This document shows positions 13,181-19,117 of a DNA stretch of 24,695 nucleotides, piece after piece. Below the pieces are notes generated by a model, which made no database searches, was not told where the DNA came from, and saw only the letters and a program-made list of their open reading frames with translations. The stretch lies in the IMG/VR virus record IMGVR_UViG_3300034062_001044, positions 1-24,695 of that record; one strand, 5' to 3'. How positions within the stretch are numbered: position 1 is the stretch's first letter; each line of letters begins with the position of its first letter. The translations under genes and the position numbers were made by a program. Origin of the DNA: a virus.

Positions 13181-13332
13181 AAGACGATTACGCATTACCC
13201 CTTATTGTTTTACGCAGATTAAGCCAAGAATATGAGGATGCCATGCTTAAACGGCAGACTGCTTTGGCCTACCAAACGGCTGAGAAGATGGTTGAAATGG
13301 CATTAAAGCTGCAAGATGTAGCTGATGACTAA
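13177..13332 (+). CDS. 51-residue helical protein
   Basis: Coupled upstream by ATGA (13177-13180) and overlapping the next gene by 8 bases. The peptide (MKDDYALPLIVLRRLSQEYE, then DAMLKRQTALAYQTAEKMVE) is amphipathic and helical throughout with no Cys or membrane segment. I recognise no family. It lies just before three nuclease-like genes and could be an accessory subunit, though only the position suggests this. Confidence 0.6.
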   Translation: MKDDYALPLIVLRRLSQEYEDAMLKRQTALAYQTAEKMVEMALKLQDVADD

Positions 13333-13687
13333 TGCCGCAATGCGTAATCCAAACGCAAAACATATAGATTATGGGTTTTTACAGGGAGAAATACCTGACA
13401 ATCCTAACTTTATGCCTAGCAACATTGACGGGATTATTGAACGCAATGGTTCGTTTATGGTGCTTGAATGGAAACGCAGAAACGAGAAGATTAGCAAAGG
13501 CCAAGAACGCTTACTAAAAGCACTAGCCCAAAACAATATTACCGTAGCAATAATATGCGGTGATACTGATAACGGGCTTAATTTTGACCATTGCTGGCTA
13601 TTGAATAACAAAGGTGAACCCGAAGTAAAATACACCAAATACGAAGATTTTTTGGAATACTACAAGTTTTGGTATAGCCTGGCATGA
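13325..13687 (+). CDS. PD-(D/E)XK-like nuclease candidate
   Basis: A 120-residue protein. The stretch PSNIDGIIERNGSFMVLEWK (31-50) gives Asp35, then Glu48-x-Lys50 at the end of a beta strand, and KGQERLL (58-64) supplies a following Gln helix. That order matches the minimal PD-(D/E)XK nuclease core, as in small VRR-NUC or resolvase-like proteins. The C-terminus is a mixed region with CWLLNNKGEPEVKYTKYEDF. It overlaps the Ref-like nuclease gene by ATGA (13684-13687), which is followed by RusA, so three DNA-processing genes are co-translated. It is called from motif geometry and context only. Confidence 0.65.
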   Translation: MTNAAMRNPNAKHIDYGFLQGEIPDNPNFMPSNIDGIIERNGSFMVLEWKRRNEKISKGQERLLKALAQNNITVAIICGDTDNGLNFDHCWLLNNKGEPEVKYTKYEDFLEYYKFWYSLA

Positions 13688-13953
13688 ACAAAGAGAAAAA
13701 ACAACATTATGATAGAGTGGCGAGATTGGGTTGCATCTTGTGCAAAAGACAAGGCAACGAGGGAACACCGTGCGAAATTCATCACATTAGACGAGGTGGC
13801 ATACGAAGCAGCAGTCCTGTTATCGGCCTTTGTCCCTATCACCATCGAGGAGCAAATACCAGTATTCACGGCATGGGTAGACGGCGCTTTGAGCGAGAGT
13901 ATTCTGTCACGGAAGAAGAATTACTTGAAGAAACACTTGCGCTGATATGCTAG
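13684..13953 (+). CDS. Ref-like HNH nuclease (RecA-dependent nuclease family)
   Basis: An 89-residue HNH protein. LGCILCKRQGN (C17, C20), EIHHIRRGG (H33, H34), GLCPYHHRG (C50, H53, H54), and IHGMGRRRFEREY (61-73) follow the arrangement of the phage P1 Ref family and its short phage relatives. P1 Ref cuts DNA at RecA-made displacement loops. This copy lacks the long P1 N-terminal extension, so RecA dependence is not assured. It is coupled by ATGA to the upstream PD-(D/E)XK-like gene and overlaps RusA by 7 bases. A role in trimming recombination intermediates or generating ends for the exonuclease/Sak pair is plausible. Confidence 0.82.
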   Translation: MNKEKKQHYDRVARLGCILCKRQGNEGTPCEIHHIRRGGIRSSSPVIGLCPYHHRGANTSIHGMGRRRFEREYSVTEEELLEETLALIC

Positions 13954-14306
13954 TTCTTAACCTGCCGCTACCCCCTAGCGTAAACAGCTACCGCACCATA
14001 TTCCGTAACAGGATGGGTATAAGTAAGGCTGGCAAAGAGTTTAAATCTCAGGTTTTTGACTATGTAATGGAGTACAAAGTACCCAAACTAGGTACTGCCA
14101 GGTTAGAGATGAAGGTTATCTTGTACCCCCGTGACCGCAGAAAGCAAGATATTGACAACAGAATTAAGGCCTTATGGGATGCTTTAGGCGATGCCGGTGT
14201 ATTTGACGATGACGAGCAGATTGATGTTTTAATGATTGAGCGTGGTGAAATCAAAAAAGGCGGTGGGTGTCTTGTAATGATTGAAATATTGGAAGATAAT
14301 AAGTAA
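13947..14306 (+). CDS. rusA: Holliday junction resolvase RusA
   Basis: A 119-residue RusA family protein. The N-terminal LNLPLPPSVNSYRTI and the central RRKQDIDNRIKALWDALGDA lead into GVFDDDEQI. Asp68, Asp70 and Asp89 fall where the catalytic Asp70, Asp72 and Asp91 of E. coli RusA lie. RusA cuts four-way junctions symmetrically as a dimer, resolving recombination or replication intermediates so that DNA can be packaged. It is the last gene before a strong terminator and overlaps the Ref-like gene. Length is normal for the family and no key residue is missing. Confidence 0.93.
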   Translation: MLVLNLPLPPSVNSYRTIFRNRMGISKAGKEFKSQVFDYVMEYKVPKLGTARLEMKVILYPRDRRKQDIDNRIKALWDALGDAGVFDDDEQIDVLMIERGEIKKGGGCLVMIEILEDNK

Positions 14307-14347
14307 AAGCGTGAGGCTTTTAGCCCCCCTAAAAAGGGGCTTTTTTT
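14304..14347 (+). terminator. Rho-independent terminator with a preceding hairpin
   Basis: Two adjacent hairpins follow RusA. The first is TAAAAGC-GTGAG-GCTTTTA (14304-14322), whose 5' arm includes the RusA stop codon. The second is AGCCCC (14322-14327) with GGGGCT (14336-14341), leading into seven T (14341-14347). The second has the standard form of an intrinsic terminator and should end the rightward early transcript. The hairpins share base 14322. Confidence 0.88.
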
Positions 14348-14359
14348 AAAGGAAAAACC

Positions 14360-14719
14360 ATGAACGATAATGTTGCTCTATTTGCTGCCACCCTGTTGCA
14401 CTCAGCAACGAACACCCATTTCTTTCATTGGTCTACGGATTCCTACGCTAAACACAAGGCTTTGCGCCAATACTATGATGGAATTGTGCCATTGGTAGAT
14501 GATTATGTTGAAGCCTTTTCGGGTGCGTATGAACAGATAAAGACTTTTCCAAGCGTGTATCACCAGCCTAAAGACCCAATCAAATACCTGCAAAGCCTGC
14601 AAAAGTTTGTAAAAGAAGCAAGAGATGACCTGCCAAAAGACGAACAACTTTGCAATTTGGTTGATGCTATTGCAGACCAAATAGATTCAACAACCTATAA
14701 ACTGCGTTTCCTTAAGTAA
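14360..14719 (+). CDS. Dps/ferritin-like phage protein (DUF5856-like)
   Basis: A 119-residue helical protein just after the terminator, with AAAGGA (14348-14353) upstream of ATG 14360. The motif LLHSATNTHFFHWSTDSYAK (12-31) continuing HKALRQYYDGIVPLVDDYVE resembles the first helices of Dps and of the ferritin-like DUF5856 proteins found in some phages. His20, His23, His32, Asp47 or Asp48, and Glu51 could supply metal ligands. Dps proteins oxidise and store iron and shield DNA. It is shorter than host Dps (~155-170), so the full four-helix bundle may be trimmed. Its stop overlaps the methyltransferase ATG by one base. The family call is moderate and function is unproven. Confidence 0.7.
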   Translation: MNDNVALFAATLLHSATNTHFFHWSTDSYAKHKALRQYYDGIVPLVDDYVEAFSGAYEQIKTFPSVYHQPKDPIKYLQSLQKFVKEARDDLPKDEQLCNLVDAIADQIDSTTYKLRFLK

Positions 14720-15387
14720 TGCAATTAGTAGGTTTATCTGCTTTAGAGTACGATGAACAGTATTATTCAGAGCATAAAGAAGCCAACCTAGATTACCTTG
14801 GACATGGGTACTGGCAAGAAGAATACGCCAAGATGGTGTCTAAGGGTTTACCCCAAGGCTCTACTGTATTTGATGGTGGATGTGCTTGCGGCTCAATTCT
14901 CAATGGATTCAAGAAGTTAGGCTACAAAACCATAGGTATGGACTTATCGTCTTACATGGTTGAACTGGGTACAGAAAACTTTGATAACGATGAACTTATC
15001 TGCGGTTCACTTACCAAAATCCCATTAGCAGATAATTCAGTAGATTTAGTCCATTCTGCACAGGTCTTAGAACACATCCCGCAAGAGCTTATGGATGACA
15101 TTATTTCTGAGTTTGAGCGCATCTTAAAGCCTGGCGGTAGAATGTTTTTATGTTTAGATGCAATACGAGATGGTGAAACCAAAGATATGTATATGGGTGA
15201 CCCTACCCATGTAAATATCCAACCTATTGAATACTGGGCAAAATTAGTTAAAAAAGGTAATTTACTATTTGATGTTCAAAGGTATAATGATTTCGTACGC
15301 TCAGAGTACCGACCCACAGAAGGGGAAAACTCCAACTTCTACCAGGCATACCCTTATTGGAGCGTGTTTACTTTAATTAAGGAATAA
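14719..15387 (+). CDS. Class I SAM-dependent methyltransferase
   Basis: A 222-residue Rossmann-fold methyltransferase. Motif I is VFDGGCACGSIL (50-61), the acidic ribose contact is Asp75 in TIGMDLSS, the segment SLTKIPLADNSVDLVHSAQV (97-116) followed by LEHI covers motifs III-IV, and LKPGGRMFLCLD (136-147) is the usual following strand. This is the Methyltransf_11 pattern, whose members modify small molecules, proteins or lipids; it has no DNA-methylase DPPY motif. DPTHVNIQPIEYW (161-173) resembles a substrate loop in sugar or lipid methyltransferases. Coupling with the Dps-like gene is by a one-base overlap. The substrate cannot be told from sequence. Confidence 0.85.
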   Translation: MQLVGLSALEYDEQYYSEHKEANLDYLGHGYWQEEYAKMVSKGLPQGSTVFDGGCACGSILNGFKKLGYKTIGMDLSSYMVELGTENFDNDELICGSLTKIPLADNSVDLVHSAQVLEHIPQELMDDIISEFERILKPGGRMFLCLDAIRDGETKDMYMGDPTHVNIQPIEYWAKLVKKGNLLFDVQRYNDFVRSEYRPTEGENSNFYQAYPYWSVFTLIKE

Positions 15388-15389
15388 CC

Positions 15390-15581
15390 ATGCCACTTGA
15401 CAAATCAGGGTCAGTTCAATCAGTAGGTAAGAACATTAAAGCCGAAATGAAAGCTGGAAAGCCTAAAAAACAGGCAGTCGCTATTGCTCTTAATGTAGAA
15501 CGGGACAATGCTAAAGGCAAACGCAAGGCCAAGCTAGAAGAAGCCTATGGTCGTTTCTTAGGTGAGCGAAGTGAGTCGTAA
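15390..15581 (+). CDS. Small basic phage protein A
   Basis: A 63-residue Lys/Arg-rich protein with AAGGAA just upstream of ATG 15390. The sequence VGKNIKAEMKAGKPKKQAVA resembles very common small phage proteins of unknown function that repeat the pattern KNI-x-x-EM-x-AGKP-x-KQAVAIAL. It is clearly basic, with no membrane segment. It is the first of four consecutive small genes before the ParB-methyltransferase gene and overlaps the next one. DNA or RNA binding is plausible from charge only. Confidence 0.75.
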   Translation: MPLDKSGSVQSVGKNIKAEMKAGKPKKQAVAIALNVERDNAKGKRKAKLEEAYGRFLGERSES

Positions 15582-15837
15582 AGACCAAATCCGTGCCGCA
15601 GTAGAAAAGCACGATAAACCCATACCCAAGACAACAACGGGTAAGGACAAGAATTACCTGCCAACTGAGCAGGGCGCAGGAATGACAGCAAAAGGAAGGG
15701 CGGCTTATAACCGCAAGAACAACGCAAATTTACAAGCACCCCAATCTAGTGGGCCAAGACACGATAGTTTCTGTGCAAGGTCAGCAGGATGGACTGGGGA
15801 ACGGGGCAAAGCAGCAAGAGCAAGGTGGAAATGTTAA
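15571..15837 (+). CDS. Small basic phage protein B (GTG start)
   Basis: An 88-residue protein. No ATG is available in a suitable place; GTG 15571, just inside the end of the preceding gene, opens (M)SRKDQIRAAVEKHDK, with GTG 15562 as an alternative. It contains YLPTEQGAGMTAKGRAAYNR and a C-terminal block SGPRHDSFCARSAGWTGERG followed by KAARARWKC. That C-terminal pattern occurs in other small phage and host proteins whose function I do not know. It is strongly basic. Its stop overlaps the next ATG by one base. Confidence 0.7.
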   Translation: MSRKDQIRAAVEKHDKPIPKTTTGKDKNYLPTEQGAGMTAKGRAAYNRKNNANLQAPQSSGPRHDSFCARSAGWTGERGKAARARWKC

Positions 15838-16019
15838 TGAAACCAGGACTATACGCAAATATTCATGCTAAACGGGCTAGGATTAAAGCCGGTTCAGGCG
15901 AAAAGATGGCTAAAAAGGGCGCAGAAGGCAGACCTAGCGCACAAGACTTTAAAGACGCTGCTAAGACTGCCAAGCCTACTCGTAAAGAAATGATTGCTTC
16001 TAAGATGAAGGATATGTAA
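15837..16019 (+). CDS. Small basic phage protein C
   Basis: A 60-residue protein. AAGGTGG (15822-15828) fits ATG 15837 better than ATG 15831, and the chosen start overlaps the upstream stop by one base. The opening MKPGLYANIHAKRARIKAGS followed by GEKMAKKGAEGRPSAQDFKD is a pattern I have seen repeatedly in phage packaging-side regions, without known function. Lys/Arg-rich, soluble and probably flexible. It ends one base inside the next start. Confidence 0.78.
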   Translation: MKPGLYANIHAKRARIKAGSGEKMAKKGAEGRPSAQDFKDAAKTAKPTRKEMIASKMKDM

Positions 16020-16243
16020 TGAAACATATGAGCCGAAGCTACAAGAAAGAAGATGCCATGCTTAGACCTGAGCATGAGTCTACGCTTGAGAAACAGCAAA
16101 AAGAGCGTATGAAACCTAAACCACAAGAATTAGCAGTAGGTGGTAAAGGTGACATCCTCAATAGAAAGACCAATGAGCGCATGAAGCGTAAGGTAGCGTT
16201 ACTTGCCGCGATGAACAAGATACATGACGCCGATATAGCGTGA
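16019..16243 (+). CDS. Small charged phage protein D
   Basis: A 74-residue Lys/Arg/Glu-rich protein coupled to the preceding gene by a one-base overlap (ATG 16019). It reads MKHMSRSYKKEDAMLRPEHE, then a helical stretch and RKTNERMKRKVALLAAMNKI. No motif recognised; likely helical and nucleic-acid-compatible. It ends the set of four small genes; a 38-base gap then separates it from the ParB-methyltransferase gene. Confidence 0.68.
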   Translation: MKHMSRSYKKEDAMLRPEHESTLEKQQKERMKPKPQELAVGGKGDILNRKTNERMKRKVALLAAMNKIHDADIA

Positions 16244-16281
16244 TAGAATAAAAGCATTACTATTCAAATACTTGGATATAT

Positions 16282-17394
16282 ATGCAAATCAAAGATGTTG
16301 CTGTAGATAAGTTAATCCCTTACGCAAAGAACAGCAGAACCCATAGCCCTGAACAAGTAGGGCAAATTGCCGCCAGCATTAAAGAATTTGGGTTTAGAAA
16401 CCCTATATTGGTAGACGGGGTCGGCATTATTGCTGGGCATGGCAGATTAATGGCCGCCCAAAAACTAGGGTTAGACAAAGTTCCCACAATTGATTGCTCA
16501 GATATGACTGAAAGCCAAAAGAAGGCTTACATCATTGCTGACAATAAGCTGGCATTAAACGCAGGGTGGGACACGGCCATGCTATCAATTGAAATGAAAG
16601 ACCTAGAAGATGAAGGCTTTGACCTTGCATTGTTAGGGTTTGACGATAAAGAACTAAACGCATTGCTTGAGCCTGAAGTAACTGAAGGGCTAACAGACGA
16701 AGATGCTGTGCCTGATATTCCAAAAGAGCCTACAACTAAACTAGGCGACATATATATCCTTGGAAATCATAGGCTTATGTGCGGGGATAGCACAATGTTG
16801 CATGATGTTGAAAAGCTGATGGTTGGCGTTTATCCTGATTTAATACATACAGACCCCCCATACGGCATGAACGCTGTAAGCAAATCATCGGTATTAAAGG
16901 CAAATTACGGCACAGACATTATGGGTGACGATAACCCTGATGTGGCTAAAGATGCATTTAATTTGATAAACGGCTTATATCCTGATGCCAAACAGATATG
17001 GTGGGGTGCAAATTATTACTGTTCCGTATTGCCTGACAGCGAATGTTGGCTGGTATGGGATAAAAACAATGGTCAATCAGACCAAACTGATTGTGAACTT
17101 GCATGGGCAAACTTCAGAAGTGTTGTTCGTCAATTTACCCAAGCATCAGAAAAGACTAATCGGGTACACCCAACCCAAAAACCTGTATCTTTGATGGAAT
17201 GGATTATCAAACGATTCAATCTGTCATCCAAGACAATTGCCGATTATTTTGGTGGGTCAGGGTCAACCCTCATTGCGGCTGAAAAGAATGGGTTACAGGC
17301 ATTTATTATGGAATTTGACCCTAAATTTTGCGATGTAATTGTTAAGCGTTGGGAAGATTTTACTGGAAAACAAGCTATTTTAGCGGAGTTATAA
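16282..17394 (+). CDS. ParB-like/DNA methyltransferase fusion
   Basis: A 370-residue two-domain protein. Residues 1-100 are a ParB/sulfiredoxin-like domain: VDKLIPYAKNSRTHSPEQVG, ILVDGVGIIAGHGRLMAAQK (GHGR at 52-55), and ADNKLALNAGWD. Residues ~155-365 are a DNA amino-methyltransferase with motif order IV then I (beta-type arrangement): DPPYG (191-195), HPTQKP (296-301), and DYFGGSGSTLIAAE (321-334). DPPY suggests methylation of adenine N6, though cytosine N4 is possible. Such fusions are common in phages and may protect phage DNA from host restriction or mark packaging or regulatory sites. No cognate restriction enzyme is nearby. It directly precedes the terminase genes. Confidence 0.92.
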   Translation: MQIKDVAVDKLIPYAKNSRTHSPEQVGQIAASIKEFGFRNPILVDGVGIIAGHGRLMAAQKLGLDKVPTIDCSDMTESQKKAYIIADNKLALNAGWDTAMLSIEMKDLEDEGFDLALLGFDDKELNALLEPEVTEGLTDEDAVPDIPKEPTTKLGDIYILGNHRLMCGDSTMLHDVEKLMVGVYPDLIHTDPPYGMNAVSKSSVLKANYGTDIMGDDNPDVAKDAFNLINGLYPDAKQIWWGANYYCSVLPDSECWLVWDKNNGQSDQTDCELAWANFRSVVRQFTQASEKTNRVHPTQKPVSLMEWIIKRFNLSSKTIADYFGGSGSTLIAAEKNGLQAFIMEFDPKFCDVIVKRWEDFTGKQAILAEL

Positions 17395-17396
17395 AA

Positions 17397-17732
17397 ATGG
17401 CTGAAAAAGGTAGACCCCCACATAAACCGACAAAAGACACCCAAGAGCAGGTTAAACGCCTTTCTGCGTTGGGTTGCCCACATGAGGACATAGCAACACG
17501 GTTAAAGATTAGTGCCGATACCTTGGTCAAGTATTACAAGGATGAGTTAGACGAAGGGCGTATAGACGCCAATGCTGCCATTGCAGGCACATTGTTTAGC
17601 CAAGCCAAGAAGGGTAATACCGCTGCGGCTATCTTTTGGTTAAAGACAAGGGCTAGATGGAAAGAAACCCAAGTAAATGAGGTAACTGGCGCTGATGGTG
17701 GCGATTTAAAAATATCTTGGGCAGATGAGTAG
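17397..17732 (+). CDS. Small terminase-like helix-turn-helix protein
   Basis: A 111-residue protein. ATG 17397 follows GGAG (17385-17388); an upstream in-frame start at 17349 lies inside the methyltransferase gene. Residues 1-50 contain AEKGRPPHKPTKDTQEQVKR and then LSALGCPHEDIATRLKISAD followed by TLVKYYKDELDEG, a helix-turn-helix of the kind found in small terminases. The second half, ANAAIAGTLFSQAKKGNTAA then AIFWLKTRARWKETQ, is the typical helical and end motif of this phage family. It should recognise the packaging site and deliver DNA to the large subunit, whose gene overlaps it by 8 bases. The neighbour makes the call strong. Confidence 0.82.
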   Translation: MAEKGRPPHKPTKDTQEQVKRLSALGCPHEDIATRLKISADTLVKYYKDELDEGRIDANAAIAGTLFSQAKKGNTAAAIFWLKTRARWKETQVNEVTGADGGDLKISWADE

Positions 17733-19062
17733 GGTAATTAAGCTCAAATACCGCCCTAGAAGCGTTTTTGAGGACTTTCACAAGCGTACACAGCGTTGGG
17801 CTATTGTTGTGGCACACAGGCGTTGTGGCAAGACCGTAGCGTGTATTAATGACTTAATCGTCAAGGCATCGCTAGAAGGCAAAAAAGACGGTAGATATGC
17901 CTATGTTGCCCCGTATTACAGCCAGGCTAAAAACATTGCTTGGGACTACTTAATGCGATTTGCCGAGCCTGTATTGGCTAAGGCTAACCAATCTGAGCTA
18001 TGGGTAGAACTTATTAATGGCAGCCGTATAAGGCTATTTGGTGCTGATAATCCTGATGCGCTTAGGGGTTTATACCTAGATGGCATTGTTTTAGACGAAT
18101 ATGCCGATATGCGACCAAGAATATGGGGCGAAATCATACGACCTTTACTAGCTGACCGCATTGGTTGGGCTGTATTTATTGGTACGCCTAAAGGCCACAA
18201 TGCTTTTTGGGACTTATACAACAACGCAAGCAAAGATGACCGTTGGTATGTTAGAACCCTTAGAGCAAGCCAAACGGGGTTGTTACTAGACGCTGAATTA
18301 GTTGATGCTGCTAAATCTATGTCACAAGACCAATATTTACAAGAGTTTGAGTGCGACTTTGAATCAGCCATACTTGGGGCGTATTACGGCAAAGAGATGC
18401 GGCAGCTTACCGACCAAGGCAGAATTACCGAAGTTAAGCATGACCCTATGTTTAAAGTGCATACGGCATGGGATTTGGGGTATTCAGACGATACCGCTAT
18501 ATGGTTCTTTCAGGTTATACATGGGGAAATCAGGCTATTGGACTACCATTATTCCAATGGGCAACCAGTCGCTTTCTATGCCGGCATAGTGGAATCAAGG
18601 GAAATGGAACGGGGTTATGAATATGGCTATCACTACCTGCCCCATGATGCTAGAGCCAAGACTTTAGCTTCTAATCGCTCAGTAATCGAGCAGCTAGGCG
18701 ATAAGCTACCCGTCAAAACCCTACGCATAGTTCCAAATTTGGGACTGCAAGATGGTATTCAAGCAAGCCGTTTAGCCTTGACTAGAGCTTGGTTTGACCA
18801 TAAATGCGAGGATGGCATTGAATGTTTGCGTCAATACCAACGGGAATATGACGAGGACAAGAAGGTATTTAGAGATAAGCCAAGGCACGATTGGACAAGT
18901 CACGGTGCGGATGCTTGGCGGTATTTGTCTATCGTATGGAAAGATGAAGCCAAGATTGTCACCAAGGATGAACCAATTAAAGGACTGTTTATTGGCAAGA
19001 CCGATGTAACAATTAATGATATGTGGAAAGAAACTAAGACAAAAATGAACCAAAGGTATTAA
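17725..19062 (+). CDS. terL: Large terminase subunit
   Basis: A 445-residue packaging motor. The ATPase half has Walker A AHRRCGKT (30-37), Walker B GIVLDEYAD (120-128, with catalytic Glu125) and coupling motif FIGTPKG (151-157). The nuclease half (RNase H-like) has Asp250 in TAWDLGYSDDTA, a central HYLPHDARAKT segment, and the late Asp396 in HDWTSHGADAWRYL. Together these cut concatemeric DNA and pump it into the prohead through the portal. All expected motifs are present; length is at the short end of normal for phage large terminases. It overlaps the small terminase gene, and the portal gene follows after 55 bases. Confidence 0.96.
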   Translation: MSRVIKLKYRPRSVFEDFHKRTQRWAIVVAHRRCGKTVACINDLIVKASLEGKKDGRYAYVAPYYSQAKNIAWDYLMRFAEPVLAKANQSELWVELINGSRIRLFGADNPDALRGLYLDGIVLDEYADMRPRIWGEIIRPLLADRIGWAVFIGTPKGHNAFWDLYNNASKDDRWYVRTLRASQTGLLLDAELVDAAKSMSQDQYLQEFECDFESAILGAYYGKEMRQLTDQGRITEVKHDPMFKVHTAWDLGYSDDTAIWFFQVIHGEIRLLDYHYSNGQPVAFYAGIVESREMERGYEYGYHYLPHDARAKTLASNRSVIEQLGDKLPVKTLRIVPNLGLQDGIQASRLALTRAWFDHKCEDGIECLRQYQREYDEDKKVFRDKPRHDWTSHGADAWRYLSIVWKDEAKIVTKDEPIKGLFIGKTDVTINDMWKETKTKMNQRY

Positions 19063-19079
19063 CTTTAGGTAAAATAAGA

Positions 19080-19117
19080 CAACATTTCGCCAAAATCTTC
19101 AACATTAGGGCAACATT
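19080..19117 (+). repeat. Three CAACATT repeats before the portal start
   Basis: CAACATT occurs at 19080-19086, 19100-19106 and 19111-19117; the last touches ATG 19118. The start-to-start spacings are 20 and 11 bases. AGGG (19107-19110) is the likely ribosome site. This 55-base gap holds no gene. Confidence 0.75.

Noticed and set aside
13709-13945. Plus-strand frame overlapping the Ref-like gene
   Set aside because: The alternative frame carries the HNH motifs with correct Cys/His spacing; this one has none and no ribosome site.
16244-16281. Promoter before the ParB-methyltransferase gene
   Set aside because: Some AT-rich hexamers (TAGAAT, GATATA) occur but no matching -35 at 16-18 bases; support is too weak.
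17946-18371. 141-residue minus-strand frame inside terL
   Set aside because: Lies fully within well-supported terminase ATPase/nuclease motifs; no start signal or recognisable domain.
19063-19079. TAAAAT as a -10 box before the portal
   Set aside because: No acceptable -35 hexamer upstream at the right spacing; readthrough from terL is sufficient.
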